From the NCBI GenBank assembly GCA_949128115.1, contig OX421962.1, forward strand, positions 36,541,745-36,605,744: a DNA stretch of 64,000 nt. Direction: 5' to 3'. A model generated the notes under the pieces. It made no database searches, had not been told where the DNA came from, and worked only from the letters and a program-made list of their open reading frames with translations. This DNA comes from Anaspis maculata. Lineage: Eukaryota; Arthropoda; Insecta; Coleoptera; Scraptiidae. Shown one piece after another: positions 23,908-35,300 of the stretch (position 1 is its first letter; each line of letters begins with the position of its first letter). A program made the translations under genes and the position numbers.

Positions 23908-24502
23908 AGTTTATAGCCGACGCAAGCGGATACGGAACCGCATACGGTTATGCAAACGGTAACGTAAGCAAAACCGCTAGTTTATAGTGAACGCTCCCAT
24001 AGATGCACGTCTGCATCGTAGGAGACGGAATCATAGGTGATTTGTTTGCCTGAGTGTGCCGATCCACTTCCACTCCACATTGACATTGTTGTTCACTTAG
24101 CCATCCAAACTCAAATTCTGATTGGTGGAAACCAAGCCGCATACGGTTACGCACGCTATACTTCAATAAACTGAAACGCCGCATCAATCGTTTATAGTGA
24201 ACGCAATACTCGCAGCCGTATCCCGATACGCAAAGAGTTGGTCAACATCCAACTCTTGCGTTGCGGATACGTAAATGACCTTGGTTTCCACCAATCAGAA
24301 TTTGAGTTTGGATGGCTAAGTGAACAACAATGTCAATGTGGAGTGGAGCGGCACACTCAGGCAAACAAATCTTCTATGATTCCTCCTCCTATGACGCAGG
24401 CGTGCGTCTATGAAAGCGTTCACTATAAACTATCGGTTGTGCTTACGCTACCGTTTGCGTAACAGTATGCGGTTCCGTATCCGCTTGCGTCGACTATAAA
24501 CT
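23908..24502. mobile_element. 595-bp foldback nested in the hAT element
   Basis: AGTTTATAGCCGACGCAAGC at the left is inverted at the right as GCTTGCGTCGACTATAAACT. The arms share ATACGGAACCGCATAC, TGATTGGTGGAAACCAAG and TTGACATTGTTGTTCACTTA in inverted order. Internal TTTATAGTGAACGC boxes occur in both orientations. Confidence 0.85.
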
Positions 24503-24964
24503 AAGCTTTAGTCGTATAGGAAACCGTATCACAAGACAAAGACAATCACGGACCACGGTAACTATGGCAGCCAGCTCCGCCCCAGATGAGGAAAATGAAC
24601 AGAATGCAAAGGAATGATGGTCCAATCCCTAGTACCCAGCACGCGAACGTTCATTTGGTTTTTGGTTCGAATTGAACCTTCCGTATCGAACGGCTAAGGT
24701 CACCGAACGTTTCGCGAACGTTTTTTTTTGCTGACGAACGCGAATGCTTCTACCTAACAAGTATAAAAGTTAGGTATTTACTTGTGATCCCTGAAAGATA
24801 CCTAGTGAAAAGTTCCCAGTAAAAATGCAGAAATGTATTTGAGAACCCAAGATTCATTGTAAAATTTCTTGTACAATCTGTCAGTTAAACAATCAAGTTC
24901 ATGTTTTTTGACAGTATTTTGGCAGATTGTTCAATAAATTGCACAATAAATTGTGTAGTGTTAT

Positions 24965-25091
24965 AGCTGTATTACACTACACAATTTCTTGTACAACTTC
25001 TTGTACAATCTGTCAGTTAAACAATCAAGCTCATTGTTTTTTGACACAATTTTGGCAGATTGTACAAGAAATTGTGTAGTGTAATACAGCT
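24965..25091. mobile_element. 127-bp MITE nested in the hAT element
   Basis: AGCTGTATTACACTACACAA begins the left arm and is inverted exactly at the right end; pairing continues through TTTCTTGTACAA. A related, more diverged unit with AATCTGTCAGTTAAACAATC lies directly before it (about 24860-24964), so the element is partly duplicated in tandem. Confidence 0.8.
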
Positions 25092-25257
25092 ATTATTATA
25101 GTTATTACTTTTGTGAAAAATTTGAAAATAGAGCAGTGACATGGATTCTTAATGCTCTCATCTTTTTGGTTGAGTATAGAATATAAGGGGGGGGGGGCGC
25201 AGACTAGAAGCTTTGCACACGGGCGCTCAAACCCCTAGGAACGGCCCTGGGTTGGAA

Positions 25258-25681
25258 CTACGAGAAATTGTTGACGTGAACAACAACTGTTCACAATGTT
25301 CATTACAGACGTAATCCGTCTTTCAACTCAATCACCACGTCCACAGGTCTCACAAGAACGTTTATACAGCCAGACTGTACCATGCCATTAACGAACCAGA
25401 ACAGTTCCCTTGCCCCTGCTGCGACTATAAATGCTACTATTCTTTCGAATTGTACGAACATTGCAAACGGGCACAACCCACACCCTAACCAGCCCGATCG
25501 ATAGAGCGCTTCAGGTTAAACAGTCAAATGAACCAGTGAGGTTGTATACTTTGAGACCTGCGCACGAGCTGCGACAAACGGAACCGCCTATATGAGAAGG
25601 TCTTATCTATCAGGCTATGTGGTGACATAATCCATCAACTGGCATGATTTTCCATTGAAACGATTTACAGCCATTTCCTTA
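25258..25681. other. Unassigned sequence
   Basis: Near 25380-25490 the plus strand reads TIR-free sequence with an isolated C2H2-like translation (CPCCDYKCYYSFELYEHCKRAQPTP), but no start, no linker and no companion finger are convincing. Nothing else was seen. Confidence 0.3.
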
Positions 25682-25966
25682 TAGGGTGATTGCATAAAAT
25701 TCGTTCATCTGATCACCGGTAGGCCGCGCAAGGATCGAGGCATGTTTTGACAGCATGATTGGTTTGACATAACAGGCGTAAGGCATTGTTAAAATGATTG
25801 GAAATCACAATCTTGATCTCGTAAACGGCGAACAAGACACGTGAAAATTATAGTATTTAGTGAGGTTAGTCCGGTTGTCGTTGACTGCGACATAGATGAA
25901 ACTTGAAAGATGACAATGACACTGTTGACCTTTTGCCATAAACTCCCTCTACATGCAATCACCCTA
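25682..25966. mobile_element. 285-bp MITE with TAGGGTGATTGCAT ends
   Basis: TAGGGTGATTGCAT at 25682 is inverted as ATGCAATCACCCTA ending at 25966, with TA at each edge. The interior is largely unpaired and non-coding. Confidence 0.75.
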
Positions 25967-26433
25967 TTACTAGACGGTGTCCATTTTGGCGCTTCCACCA
26001 TATTTGCCTGCATCAGATGGCAATGTTTCACCATAATTTTTTTTATGATCTTGGATGATCCAAGAATGAATTGATATACCTACCTAGAGCGCTATACAGG
26101 TTGTCCCACGAAGTAACCGACACACCTTGAGGGTAGATGTACTTTTTCGAAGCAAGTCAGAATCCGCATTCGGAGTTTCACTAATTAATGTCCTCCGTTC
26201 TCGATACACAGGGTGATTTATGTGTTCAACCGAGAACTTTGACTGTCCACATCTCACGAATATAGATCAATAAAATCAATTGAAATTTTGCAAGAATATA
26301 TTGATTTTAACACCAAGGGCCCTTGCAGTGTCCTATTCATTTTATGAAAAAAATACAGGACCGTACTTGAAATTTTGCTTTTCGAGTTTCTGTTGAAAAG
26401 TCATCCTGTATGGATTTTTCTCAAATCTGTGCG

Positions 26434-26934
26434 GGAAGCACGCCGTCTGTTCACGAATTTCGTATACGAAGCTTGCGTATTTTCTATTGTATAAACTTGC
26501 GTATTGTGATTCGTCTTTGCAATCGGAAACGATCGTACAGAGTCGTGCCCGTAGATGAAAGCCACCATATTGCTAAAATTTCAGCGACGAAGAGGGAAGA
26601 TGCAGATATATTATGCTAGACAAAGACAAGAAAGATCGACATTTTACGCAAAACCTAAGGTTTTCGTATTTGTACCAAGCTTGAGGGCTGTGCATGGGCA
26701 CCGCTGTGGGTAGAATACGCAAGGGGCTGGTCGATTTTTACGAAATACGAAAGTGGCGTGCTCGCAAAATTCGGATACGAAAACGAACTTCGTAACCATT
26801 TGAACGCATGCTCTGCACGGGGCAGAAGACGCAAGGGATTGGGCGATATTCACTATTTACGAAACATGAAAGTGGCGTGCTAGCAAAATTCGTATACGGA
26901 CACGAGTTTCGTAATTGATTGACAGCGTGCTTCC
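26434..26934. mobile_element. 501-bp MITE with GGAAGCACGC ends and a ~120-bp internal duplication
   Basis: GGAAGCACGC at 26434 is inverted as GCGTGCTTCC at 26925-26934. Inside, CGTATACGAA-type boxes recur in both orientations. A segment with GAAAGTGGCGTGCT followed by GCAAAATTCG is present twice, about 120 bp apart (near 26749 and 26867). Confidence 0.7.
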
Positions 26935-27367
26935 ACCACTGATGTCATATTGGGAAACTACATGAAAAATGCTACAAAATACGATTCCTTAATAGTTTTG
27001 CACCATTGATCTAATTCGAAAAAAAATTACTTACAGAAATTGTATTCAGTAATTGGGTCATCCTTTCAAGATCAAAATTAGAAAAATAAACAAGGAAGTA
27101 AACGAATAATATATTACTAACAGAAATTTGAAAGCAATATTTTTGTAAATTTCAATTTGAATCACTCAAACCTTATCACAGCTAGTCAAACAAGACCACA
27201 ATTTGAATTTTGATGTTCCAACAAATTAAGGATAATGTCAGGAGAATTTTCTGGAAACTGAATTCAGGTAGGAATCTGGGAACCAAATTCATGTTTTATG
27301 AATTTCTCATGGTGCCATATGCTCCCATGAGGAGTGAAAGGACAACATATAAATATATATATATATA

Positions 27368-28604
27368 TACAGGGTGATTCACCACCAAATGGACATAGCC
27401 TGAGGGTGGGTCCAGTTTTTCCGGGCAAACCAGGATCTGGCTTTGAAAATTTTCTAACGCTGTTTGTTTTGAAGTTACAGGGTGATTCATGTATTTTGTC
27501 GATTTTTTGAATAAGCCATATCTTTAGAACGATCCAATGGATTCGATTGAAATTTTGTAAGTTGATTCTACTATTGATAATTGACACATCGCCTAATCAA
27601 GCAGTACGAGATTTCCAGGGCCGACCTTGATAAAAAAAACTTCAAAGTTTTTTCGAAAAAGGCGTTCTGTATGTATATTTTTCCAAATTTATTTTCACAT
27701 TTAGAAACTACATGAAACATGCTATAAGTATCGCAAAAAAAATTGCTTGGCACCATTGAGCTGTCAATAAAATTTTGATAGTCCTGAAAATTTTTGAGGT
27801 TAGGATTTTTTGTAGATTGATAATTTGGAATATTTGCAGATTATCTATTATGGCCGGAAATTTCAGCCGTTTCATCACAAAAATAAAAAAAAAAATTTCA
27901 ACGTTTTCCAGTACCTAATTAGGAGCAACAAAAAATTTCAGCAAAATTTTCGAAAAATTTATGTCACGTCTCTCAATTTCAGCTCAATGTGGGATAGGAG
28001 TGAAGTTGAGGGATGTAACAATTTTTTTTTTCAAAGTCTGATGAAATTTTTTTTTGCTACCGAAAAAACGTGAAAAATTTTTTAAAATTTTTCTGACGAA
28101 ACGGCTGAAATTCAAGGCCATAATAGATCATTTGCAAATATTTTGAATTATCAATTTACAAAAAATCCTAACCTCAAAAATTTTCAGGATCATCAAAATT
28201 TTATTGGCAGCTCAATGGTGCCAAGCAATTTTTTTTGCGATATTATTAGCATGTTCCATGTGGTTTCTGAATATGAAAATAAATTTAAAAAAATATGCAT
28301 ACAGAATGTCTTTTTTTGAAAAAAGCTTTGAAGTTTTTTTTTCGAAGCCGGCCCTGGAAATTTTGAACTGTTTGATAGGGCGATGTGTCAGCTATCAATG
28401 AAAGAATCAACTCACAAAATTTCAATCGAATCCATTGAGTCGTTCTGAAGATACAGCTTGTCAAAAAATTCTACGAAATACATGAATCACCCTGTAGCTT
28501 CGAAACGAACAACTTTATGGAAATTTCAAAACCAGATCCTGGTTCGCCTGGAAAAGCTGGACCTACCCTTAAGCTATGTCCATTTGGTGGTGAATCACCC
28601 TGTA
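27368..28604. mobile_element. 1237-bp foldback, copy 1 of the CACCACCAAATGGACATAGC family
   Basis: The ends are TACAGGGTGATTCACCACCA and its inverse, with TA at both edges and an AT microsatellite just upstream. A second ACAGGGTGATTCATG motif lies 108 bp inside each end (27477, and inverted ending 28496). The arms pair across almost the whole element, with the centre near 27985. An equal-length copy in opposite orientation is at 47822-49058. No transposase frame was seen. Confidence 0.92.
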
Positions 28605-28955
28605 TATAGTTTCCGATCATGACGTCAGATTTTGAAAAAAATCTATACAGAATGACTTTTTCAATAGGAGTTCGAAAAACAAAATTTTGAGTACGGTCCT
28701 GTATTTTTTTTCATTAATTGATAAATCGCTACAAAGACCCTTGGACATAAAATATACTTGCAGAATTTCAATTGATTCTATTGATTCATTCGTGAGATAT
28801 GGCCATAATCAAACTTTTCGGTTGAACACATAAATTGAACACCCTGTATATTAGAAACGGAGGACATCAGAAGAACATGTTTTGCAGATTCCGACTTGTC
28901 TCAAGAAAGTTCATCTAGTACCTTCAAGCTATATCGGTTACTTCGTGAGACACTC

Positions 28956-30196
28956 GAAGTTGCCCAAGGCTTTTTCAACCCTATGCCTCCTAAATTTTAG
29001 TAATACTTAAGGCTGCCATGCCGGTCCAAAGTCGATGCAGAGGGATGCAAGTTCACCGAAAACGTTACGGAACACGTCGATTTCTTTGCATGAACAAAGG
29101 GTTTTATGTATACCTACCTGTGTTATGAATAAACCAAAAAAAACTTCCAACTAAATCTGCGAATAAAAGCCGAAAAAAAATGGACGTGAATGAACCTGCA
29201 AAGGTAGTGAAAAAAATTGATTAATAAGAAAAGCGGTCTGACGACGGTGGCGACATTATTAAAATTTCACGACGGCTCAGAATTACAATGAAAACTGTGG
29301 TGAATGAAACTGGCAATAAATTGCCAGAAAATGTTGAGAGAAAGACAAAAGGGTGGAAATTACAAACCCACAAAAGAGCTAAATGTGATGACATTTAATT
29401 TCATTCATACCCAGTCCATACCTACGCAGATGGAGTTAATTCAAATTTTTCTTCGTATTCTCCTCCTCGCGCACTTTTCTTTGTTAAATGTGCCTAATGT
29501 GTTGGTAAATCATTCATTTTCAACTAAAGTGGAGTTGTCGTTCTACCAACTTGGTGGCTATATAAGTTGAAGTAAAGTTTTAAAAATCGCACAAGTTTTA
29601 GTAGGTAGTTATGAAGTTTTAAATGTTATACCTACTTACACGTGTATGTTTTCAAAAGCTTACGTTTCTTTATTTGAATCAATAAGTTGTAAAAACATTG
29701 AGAAATTTGGAAAGTATATTTTGGTATTTACGCGTCTGCATTTTAATTTATTTACCTATTTCCTTTTCCGTCAAAAAGGTGTCTAATAGGTGTTACAAAA
29801 CAATCGCATCAGGTCCTCTATTTATACACCCGTTAATCGTTCCATTCCTTTTACGTGCCATATTGTTGTTATTATTTGTATAGAGTTTTTATCACCTTTA
29901 GTGCGGTTTCACTCAAAACTCTCGGGTTTGGTGGATTAATAATGCTATTTTAGTTTAGCACCTGGCTTGACATTTCATTTTGCGGCAAGATAGGTTCCGT
30001 TAGGATTAATTGCACGGGTGAAACAAATGGTTGGCATCAGGAAATGTAAAAACATGGTCGCAGGAGTTCGCTGGTTAATTGGCGAGGACGAGACTGCAAT
30101 TTATCCTGAATGAGCGGCGAAGTTGCAGTTATTCTGTTCCCTGTATCATTCATTCATCGTACAGGGTGGCAGTGTTCAAATTTATACACTATTGTT
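28956..30196. other. Unassigned region
   Basis: No gene was recognised. A lone TACAGGGTGGCAGTG at about 30160 looks like one end of a TA-flanked element with no partner nearby. Confidence 0.35.
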
Positions 30197-30385
30197 ATGG
30201 AAGTCGCGAGAGATCACGACGCGCGAACAAGACACATCAGCACAATTGTCGGAGGAGCCGTCGTCCATCAAGAGCTGGCCGGACTAATCACTAAACTGAT
30301 GGATTTCCCAAAAACCTTCTACCGGAACAACGAAAGCGACGAGAACCTTGGAGTCATTTTCGAAAAACGCCTGGAACATTCTTAA
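30197..30385 (+). CDS. Short open frame of unknown function, possibly transposon-derived
   Basis: An ATG at 30197 opens a 62-codon frame (MEVARDHDARTRHISTI... ending in FEKRLEHS). It lies between a stray MITE end and the non-LTR fragment beginning near 30513. I do not recognise the family. It may be part of the same decayed element or chance. The frame also continues open upstream to 30110, so the start is uncertain. Confidence 0.2.
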   Translation: MEVARDHDARTRHISTIVGGAVVHQELAGLITKLMDFPKTFYRNNESDENLGVIFEKRLEHS

Positions 30386-30512
30386 ATGACCACACAAGTA
30401 TAGGTATATGGATCTGGCATGGTCAGGTAGAGCTGGAGTTGAATTTACGTAGCGGCAGAGGAAACATCAGTAAAGTTAAACAAAGCTACACCCTGATCTA
30501 CCCGAGAGGATC

Positions 30513-31259
30513 CAGGTTGGCTTCTTCAAAAAACTCCTACTTTTGGCCAAGAACACCCCGGATTGCATGGTAAGATTGGAGGCTGGCACAGACAGCATCT
30601 CACTGTTTATTTTTCAAATGTGTTAGTCTTGGATATCAAAATTGCTCCAAATGTCTGAAAGCCGCTATCCCAAGATGTGTTCCAACAGACTTTTAAAACT
30701 CAACTCTGACACGCCAAGGTATAACTGAGTCGTCCAGGTTCGATCGTTTCTTGAGGGCGAGATGTGGGATGCCCTCAGCTTCGATCAACTTTGCTTACGC
30801 CAGAAAAAGATTCTGTCTGGTTTCGGAGAACGTTTGTACTCATTAGAGATCAATGTTGTAAGAAATTCCACATTTTCTTACATGTACAGGGATTTTTCGC
30901 TCGCGAGGGGTTCACCCGAGTACCTGCATTTGGGGTTTCCAATAGCTGTGGTCAGAATACTCGCCCAGTTGAGAATATTTGGTAGGGGCTACATCAAGCT
31001 TGTGCATCGGGGTGTCTGCTATGAAATCCTCGAAGAAGAAATTTGTTCCATCTGTAACATGAATAAAAAAGAGACCCTGGAGCACATGTTTTTTGAATGT
31101 CCCATTTACCGCTGCATAAAATGTTCTCTCCCACCTAATTTGAGAACTTTCAGAAATCTGCTTTTCGCCCTAGACAATCTCAATAAGGCTTTAGGTAGAA
31201 AAATTTTCAATTACACTGTGGGTGTCTTGCAGTTTAGGGGTTTCAGCAAAAATGAGTAG
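30513..31259 (+). pseudogene. C-terminal end of a non-LTR (LINE) retrotransposon polyprotein
   Basis: One frame runs from 30513 to the stop before 31260 with two internal stops, TAG at 30624 and TGA at 30726. The start (QVGFFKKLLLLAKNTPDCMV, then RLEAGTDSISLF) matches the region C-terminal to reverse transcriptase in CR1/Jockey-type elements. Near the end a zinc-binding motif is visible, CSICNMNKKETLEHMFFEC (C-X2-C-X9-H-X4-C), preceded by LAQLRIFG, as in the terminal zf-RVT region. The last 165 codons are open. The RT catalytic domain and endonuclease are missing, so this is a 5'-truncated dead copy, as is common for target-primed insertion. The clade is uncertain. Confidence 0.8.
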
Positions 31260-31320
31260 TGTTTGTTTTTTATATTGTTTGTCTTGATTGTTCAAATCCA
31301 GAACAATCACTTCTTCCTCC

Positions 31321-31692
31321 TTTTTTTTTCAATTAGATGTTTTTAGGGGCGCATCAAGTACTAGCTTATCAGCGCCCTTTCTTCAGTAACTTCCTCCGTT
31401 GCTTTTTTTTCTTCCTTACTTTTTTCCCTTGACGTGACCGCTCGGTAAGTACACGCCAAAGTACTAGAGAGCGCATAGAAAAAAGCCACTTCCCCCAGCA
31501 GGATTTTAAATTCAGACCTCTTGGATTCAAAGCCTGTCATCGCTTGATAATTTTGGTGATATTCTGTCAAATCAGCCAGGATTCGCGTCAGCTCACATAT
31601 TTTCCGCGGCTCATGTTAGTTTGGTGGTACAGCACCACCCTTTGAACTCTAGTCCTTCTGATTAGAGCGCTTCTCCAGTTGCACCGCGGCAG
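31321..31692 (-). mobile_element. Possible tRNA-derived SINE on the minus strand
   Basis: Read on the minus strand, the sequence starts near GCCGCGGTGCAACTGGAGAA, which resembles a pol III box A region. It is followed about 35 bases later by GAGTTCAAAGGG, similar to a box B. About 300 bases downstream it ends in TTGAAAAAAAAA (31321-31331 on the plus strand is poly-T). No target duplication was identified and the tRNA fold is imperfect. The alternative is 3' UTR of the adjacent LINE. Confidence 0.35.
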
Positions 31693-33039
31693 TACAGATT
31701 TATCATGAAGGTACGCAATGTGTTATGTTAGGGCAAGTGAAATAGATGTATGGAAAAAGCTCTGGAAGATGAAGCTCACACGGGATTGTAGGGGACTTTT
31801 GATATGTTCTAGCCGAGCTTTTTGGGGGTGAAGTTTGCACATTTTCAGCCGGTCATCAGTTTGTTTACACTTCGACCAAAATAGCAATTGGAATACCTGG
31901 GCTAATTTTCTATTTCTAAGTTGGAACCGCGACAATCTCACTTTCTTGACTTCCCCAAAACTTCGCGTTGCGTAGAGGTTGCTCAGTCTAGATAGGTTCT
32001 GAATTATTTGCAGGGACTCTATATACATCCTCAGACCTTCCTTGCTATGCGTCGTATCTAAGTATCTGAACTAATTACACTATATCATAATTATAAAGTT
32101 GTAGCTCGGGGCCTAATTATAATTATGGGTAAATGGAAATTGGCGCCTAAGATGCGAGCATTAAAGCTGGAATATTTGGATCTTCTTGCGGTGGACGGTG
32201 TAAATTTAGCCGGAGTAGAGCAGAGGTTTCCTGTTCTCTCCTCTTTTCTTAGCGCGCTCGCGATTCTTTTAGTTTTATTTGGGAAACAGTTAGCCACTCA
32301 TACTATAGTGCATTTTTGACGTCGTGCCAAAACTACTCGCACCAAGATCCCTCCAGCAGAGCTTATAAAATTCAAGCGAGATTTGAATAAGAAGAGAACG
32401 CGCCAGATGAGCCGCATGATCTCAGACCACAGTGTGACCCATAACTGTTGTGTTCTATTCATTTCATAAAGATGCGGTTGCGAATCTCAAACTTCGGACT
32501 CGCGGACCGTTACCAGCTAGGAGTCGGAGGTGCGGAACAACCAATATAAACATGGACAATTCCACGTTTATTGATTGATTTATCCATTGTTTGCGTGTAA
32601 AAACACAAGATTGGGATGATGTTATTTTTGTGTTTTATGGACAGGTAAATATAGGAAATGTCAGGTGTGCCGAAGGTCGTGCGCAATTTCACGCTTCGGA
32701 TCTGCAAAATCGCGGATGGAGCTGCCGTGCGATTCTTGTCAGGTAGGTACGAATAGGTGCAAGAATATATTTAGCTTGGGACGTAACAGAGGATCACGCC
32801 GGTCTAAGAAACGGAGAAGAAGCTACTTACACACGTCCTATAGGATTCTTAGGACCCCGTCCGTTTCAACAAGATAAACTCCCATGGCGTTTTCTACTTG
32901 TATATGCATCCGTTGCGCTGCAACGCTGTGCTGCACTCTGATACAGGGTGGCTCAACGAAAACACAACAGAGGGTTTATTGGGCAGTTCACCTCATTTTA
33001 TTGAAAAAAGCTTGGACAGTGCAGCACTGTTGTGCCTGG
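31693..33039. other. Unassigned region
   Basis: No gene was recognised. An isolated TACAGGGTGGCTCAACG near 32943 looks like one MITE end. Around 32440-32600 the sequence has a GC-richer patch and ACATGGACAATTCCACG, resembling the segment near 18300. Confidence 0.35.
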
Positions 33040-33175
33040 TGCCTGGTGCATAACCGCACGGGTTTTCCCTTCCGACTTGCCCAACGTGCCTGGTAGAAAA
33101 TCGTACGAGCTCTCTTCCGACTGATCCAGCGTGCCTGGTGAATAACCGCACGGGTTTCTCCTCCATACGCACACG
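33040..33175. repeat. Three tandem ~45-bp units
   Basis: Units begin GTGCCTGGTGCATAACCGCA (33040), GTGCCTGGTAGAAAATCGTA (about 33087) and GTGCCTGGTGAATAACCGCA (about 33132). Each continues with a pyrimidine-rich CTCTTCCGAC-type block. They are probably part of a repeat or LTR. Confidence 0.7.
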
Positions 33176-33483
33176 TCCAAGCGCGCCAAGCCTACACAGA
33201 CTTGCGCATCGTTTTCGCTGACAAATCTCTTTGTCCTCGTACCATCATCTACGACCCCCGACTCTCGAGCAGGAATCTACAATCGCCCCCCCCCATTATT
33301 TTCAAATAAAAGAAACTAAAGATCCTCGTCTTTCCATTTTCCACGTTTTCAGCAAAACGTGGTGGCGCCTGAGCACTTAACTGGCCCCCTACCCTCGACT
33401 AGGTCGAGGAGAGTGCACGCTACCCAAGTATTTAGTAGCGTCACAACTTCCGAACCAAGAAATTCCTAAACGGCACTGATTTT
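33176..33483. other. Possible LTR 3' edge and primer-binding-site-like sequence
   Basis: An AATAAA at about 33306 is followed some 55 bases later by GTGGTGGCGCCTGAGCAC (33359-33376). TGGCGCC resembles the start of a tRNA-Lys-type primer-binding site found just inside the 5' LTR of many retroelements. No matching second LTR and no gag were found in the vicinity, so this is a weak suggestion. Confidence 0.25.
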
Positions 33484-34317
33484 TACAGGTGTCCCGGAAT
33501 AGGAGTCACAAAATTCACAGGCAGATAGAGAATTGAAAAATAAGGAGACTTTTCGCAATAAACATACCCTCACAAACGTATGATAACGGAGATACAGGCC
33601 TTTAAAAATGTTTTTTTTTTGTAAAATAGTTATTTTTGCATAACCTTTGGAACTTTTGGAACTTTTGGATGAGATAGAGAATTGAAAAATAAGGGGACTT
33701 TTCTCGATAAATATACTCTCGCAAACGTATAGTTACGAAGATACAGGCCTTCAAAGGTTTTTCCAAAAACAGTTCCTTTTGCATAACTTTTGAAACAATC
33801 CGATTTTATTCAATTTCATACCAAAGTTTACTGTATTGAACAATAATAACTCAATAATAACAAAATTTTGACTTCAAGACTCCATTTTGATAGAGATATT
33901 TGGGTTTGAAACTTTGGGAAACATCTCGAAATCGCCACTTTCCAGAGCCCAAAGTGTTTTTCCTGAAAACACCTAGTCTCTCAACTGAAAATATAAGGTG
34001 GTTTATCGACTTAAAACACCTAAAGAACTTATTCCAGTTGAGGAATCACGAGTTTTATTGGATTTTGATTTTCAGTCGTCCTTTGAAAGTGGCGATTTTG
34101 AGATGTTCTCCAAAATTTCAAACCCAAATATCTCGAAAACGAAACCTCTAATCAAAATTTTGCGAAAGTATTTTTTTTCTCTAAATTAATCGTAGAAATT
34201 CAAAATTGAAACCATTCTCAAAAATAATTAAGGTGTTGAAAAATAAGGGAGAAAGGGGGATGATATCCTCTATTACCTTCGCCCCTGGAAATGTTTGATG
34301 AAATGCGTTATTATTGT

Positions 34318-35074
34318 TACTATTGTAGACAAAAAAAGCTGAACGACAGATGAATGACTTTTCAAATTTGACCTGTGAATCAGCTTTACTGTCATCAAGA
34401 ATGTGCCACCCATAACCAATAATGCTTTGTCATTTTCTGTGTCAAACGTGACAGAATGTTCAATGAATCTGTTAGGGTGCAAATTATGCCTCTTGTGGAG
34501 AGTGGTATCGCGTACAAGACGGTAGCAGACCTTCTCGGTAACAGGAAAGGGACGGTCTACAACGTTATTGTGCAAGTGGCGGGGAAATTCAAGCCTGACA
34601 CGGCAACCAGGTTCCGTGTCGGCTTCAGGACGCAAAGCTACCCCCGAAGCCGAAGATCAAGGATTGATCCAAATGGTCTATGTCCAGATCACGGTATGTC
34701 CAGATGCTAGAGGACGATTCGTTCGCCAATGTTCGACATGCTGCAAAAGGCAACGGACCGCCATCGCCATGGACTCGTAGCATATTACATAAAATCAACC
34801 AACACAAGGTGACCGTGTTGCGGGTTCGTGTTGATACAGTGCAGTGGATAGAAATCTCGGTGGAAATGATCCATTTTTATCTTCACCTTCTTCTACTCCT
34901 GGCCCATAGTTACAGAGAAATCGAAGACACAACTGACGTTGTCTGTCTTGTGACTCAAAAAACATCACTGGCATTTTGTCATGGGCTTGTCAAAAAGTGA
35001 TAATCCTAAAGAGCCTTTCACAAAATTTGAAAAGTCATTCATCTGTCGTTAAGCTTTTTTTGTCTACAATAGTA
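34318..35074 (+). mobile_element. Tc1-like element, 757 bp, internally deleted
   Basis: Ends of about 50 bp are inverted repeats starting TACTATTGTAGACAAAAAAA on the left and its complement at 35055-35074. They share AAAAGTCATTCATCTGTCGT (right arm orientation), with TA at both edges. The element contains the front part of a Tc1-type transposase and lacks the DDE catalytic half, so it cannot move on its own. Confidence 0.85.
34456..34780 (+). pseudogene. Tc1-like transposase, N-terminal fragment, frameshifted
   Basis: From ATG 34456 the frame encodes a helix-turn-helix of the Tc1/mariner DNA-binding type (VESGIAYKTVADLLGNRKGTVYN, abbreviated here to its key part YKTVADLLGNRKGTV). At about 34600 the sense switches to the next frame, which continues with TRQPGSVSASGRKATPEAED. 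This recalls the GRPRK linker and PEEDR segment between the two HTH subdomains. The DDE catalytic domain is absent because the element ends at 35074. It is a broken gene with a frameshift and a truncation. Confidence 0.75.
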
Positions 35075-35300
35075 GATAGAGACATATTTCAGTACTAGAC
35101 TTTGATTTGAATTTGAATAGAATCGGTTGAACGGTTCAAAGATAATATGCAAAAAAATCTGTTTTTAAAAAACAACTCTGAAGGCCTGTATCTCCGTTAT
35201 TATACGTTTGCGATGGTATATTTAATTGAAAAAATCTCCTTATTTTTAACTTCTCTACCTCTTTGTGAATTTTGTAACCTTTATTTCGGGACACAGTCTG

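Larger units (their letters stand above)
23722..25249. mobile_element. Non-autonomous hAT element, 1528 bp, perfect 8-bp target duplication
   Basis: The termini are CAGGGCCGTTCCTAACGGGG and, inverted at the right, CAGGGCCGTTCCTAGGGGTT: 14 identical bases, then imperfect. GGTTGGAA stands immediately outside both ends (23714-23721 and 25250-25257), a perfect 8-bp duplication as expected for hAT. The interior carries no transposase but holds a 595-bp palindrome (23908-24502) and a 127-bp MITE (24965-25091). A long G run lies near 25190. Confidence 0.93.
26094..28955. mobile_element. Outer foldback with ~330-bp arms carrying two nested elements
   Basis: The left arm begins TATACAGGTTGTCCCACGAA. 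The right arm contains TTCGTGAGACAC near 28944-28955, but its final CCTGTA has been lost. The arms pair for about 330 bp (26094-26420 against about 28630-28955), including GTAACCGA, GGTTGAACACATAAAT and the region around ACAGGACCGTACT. A second internal ACAGGGTGAT motif lies 112 bp inside the left end, and its inverted counterpart ends near 28848. Between the arms are a 501-bp MITE and a 1237-bp foldback. Confidence 0.75.

Noticed and set aside
25380..25500. Single C2H2-like zinc-finger translation
   Set aside because: There is only one possible finger, without a linker, start or flanking coding sequence.
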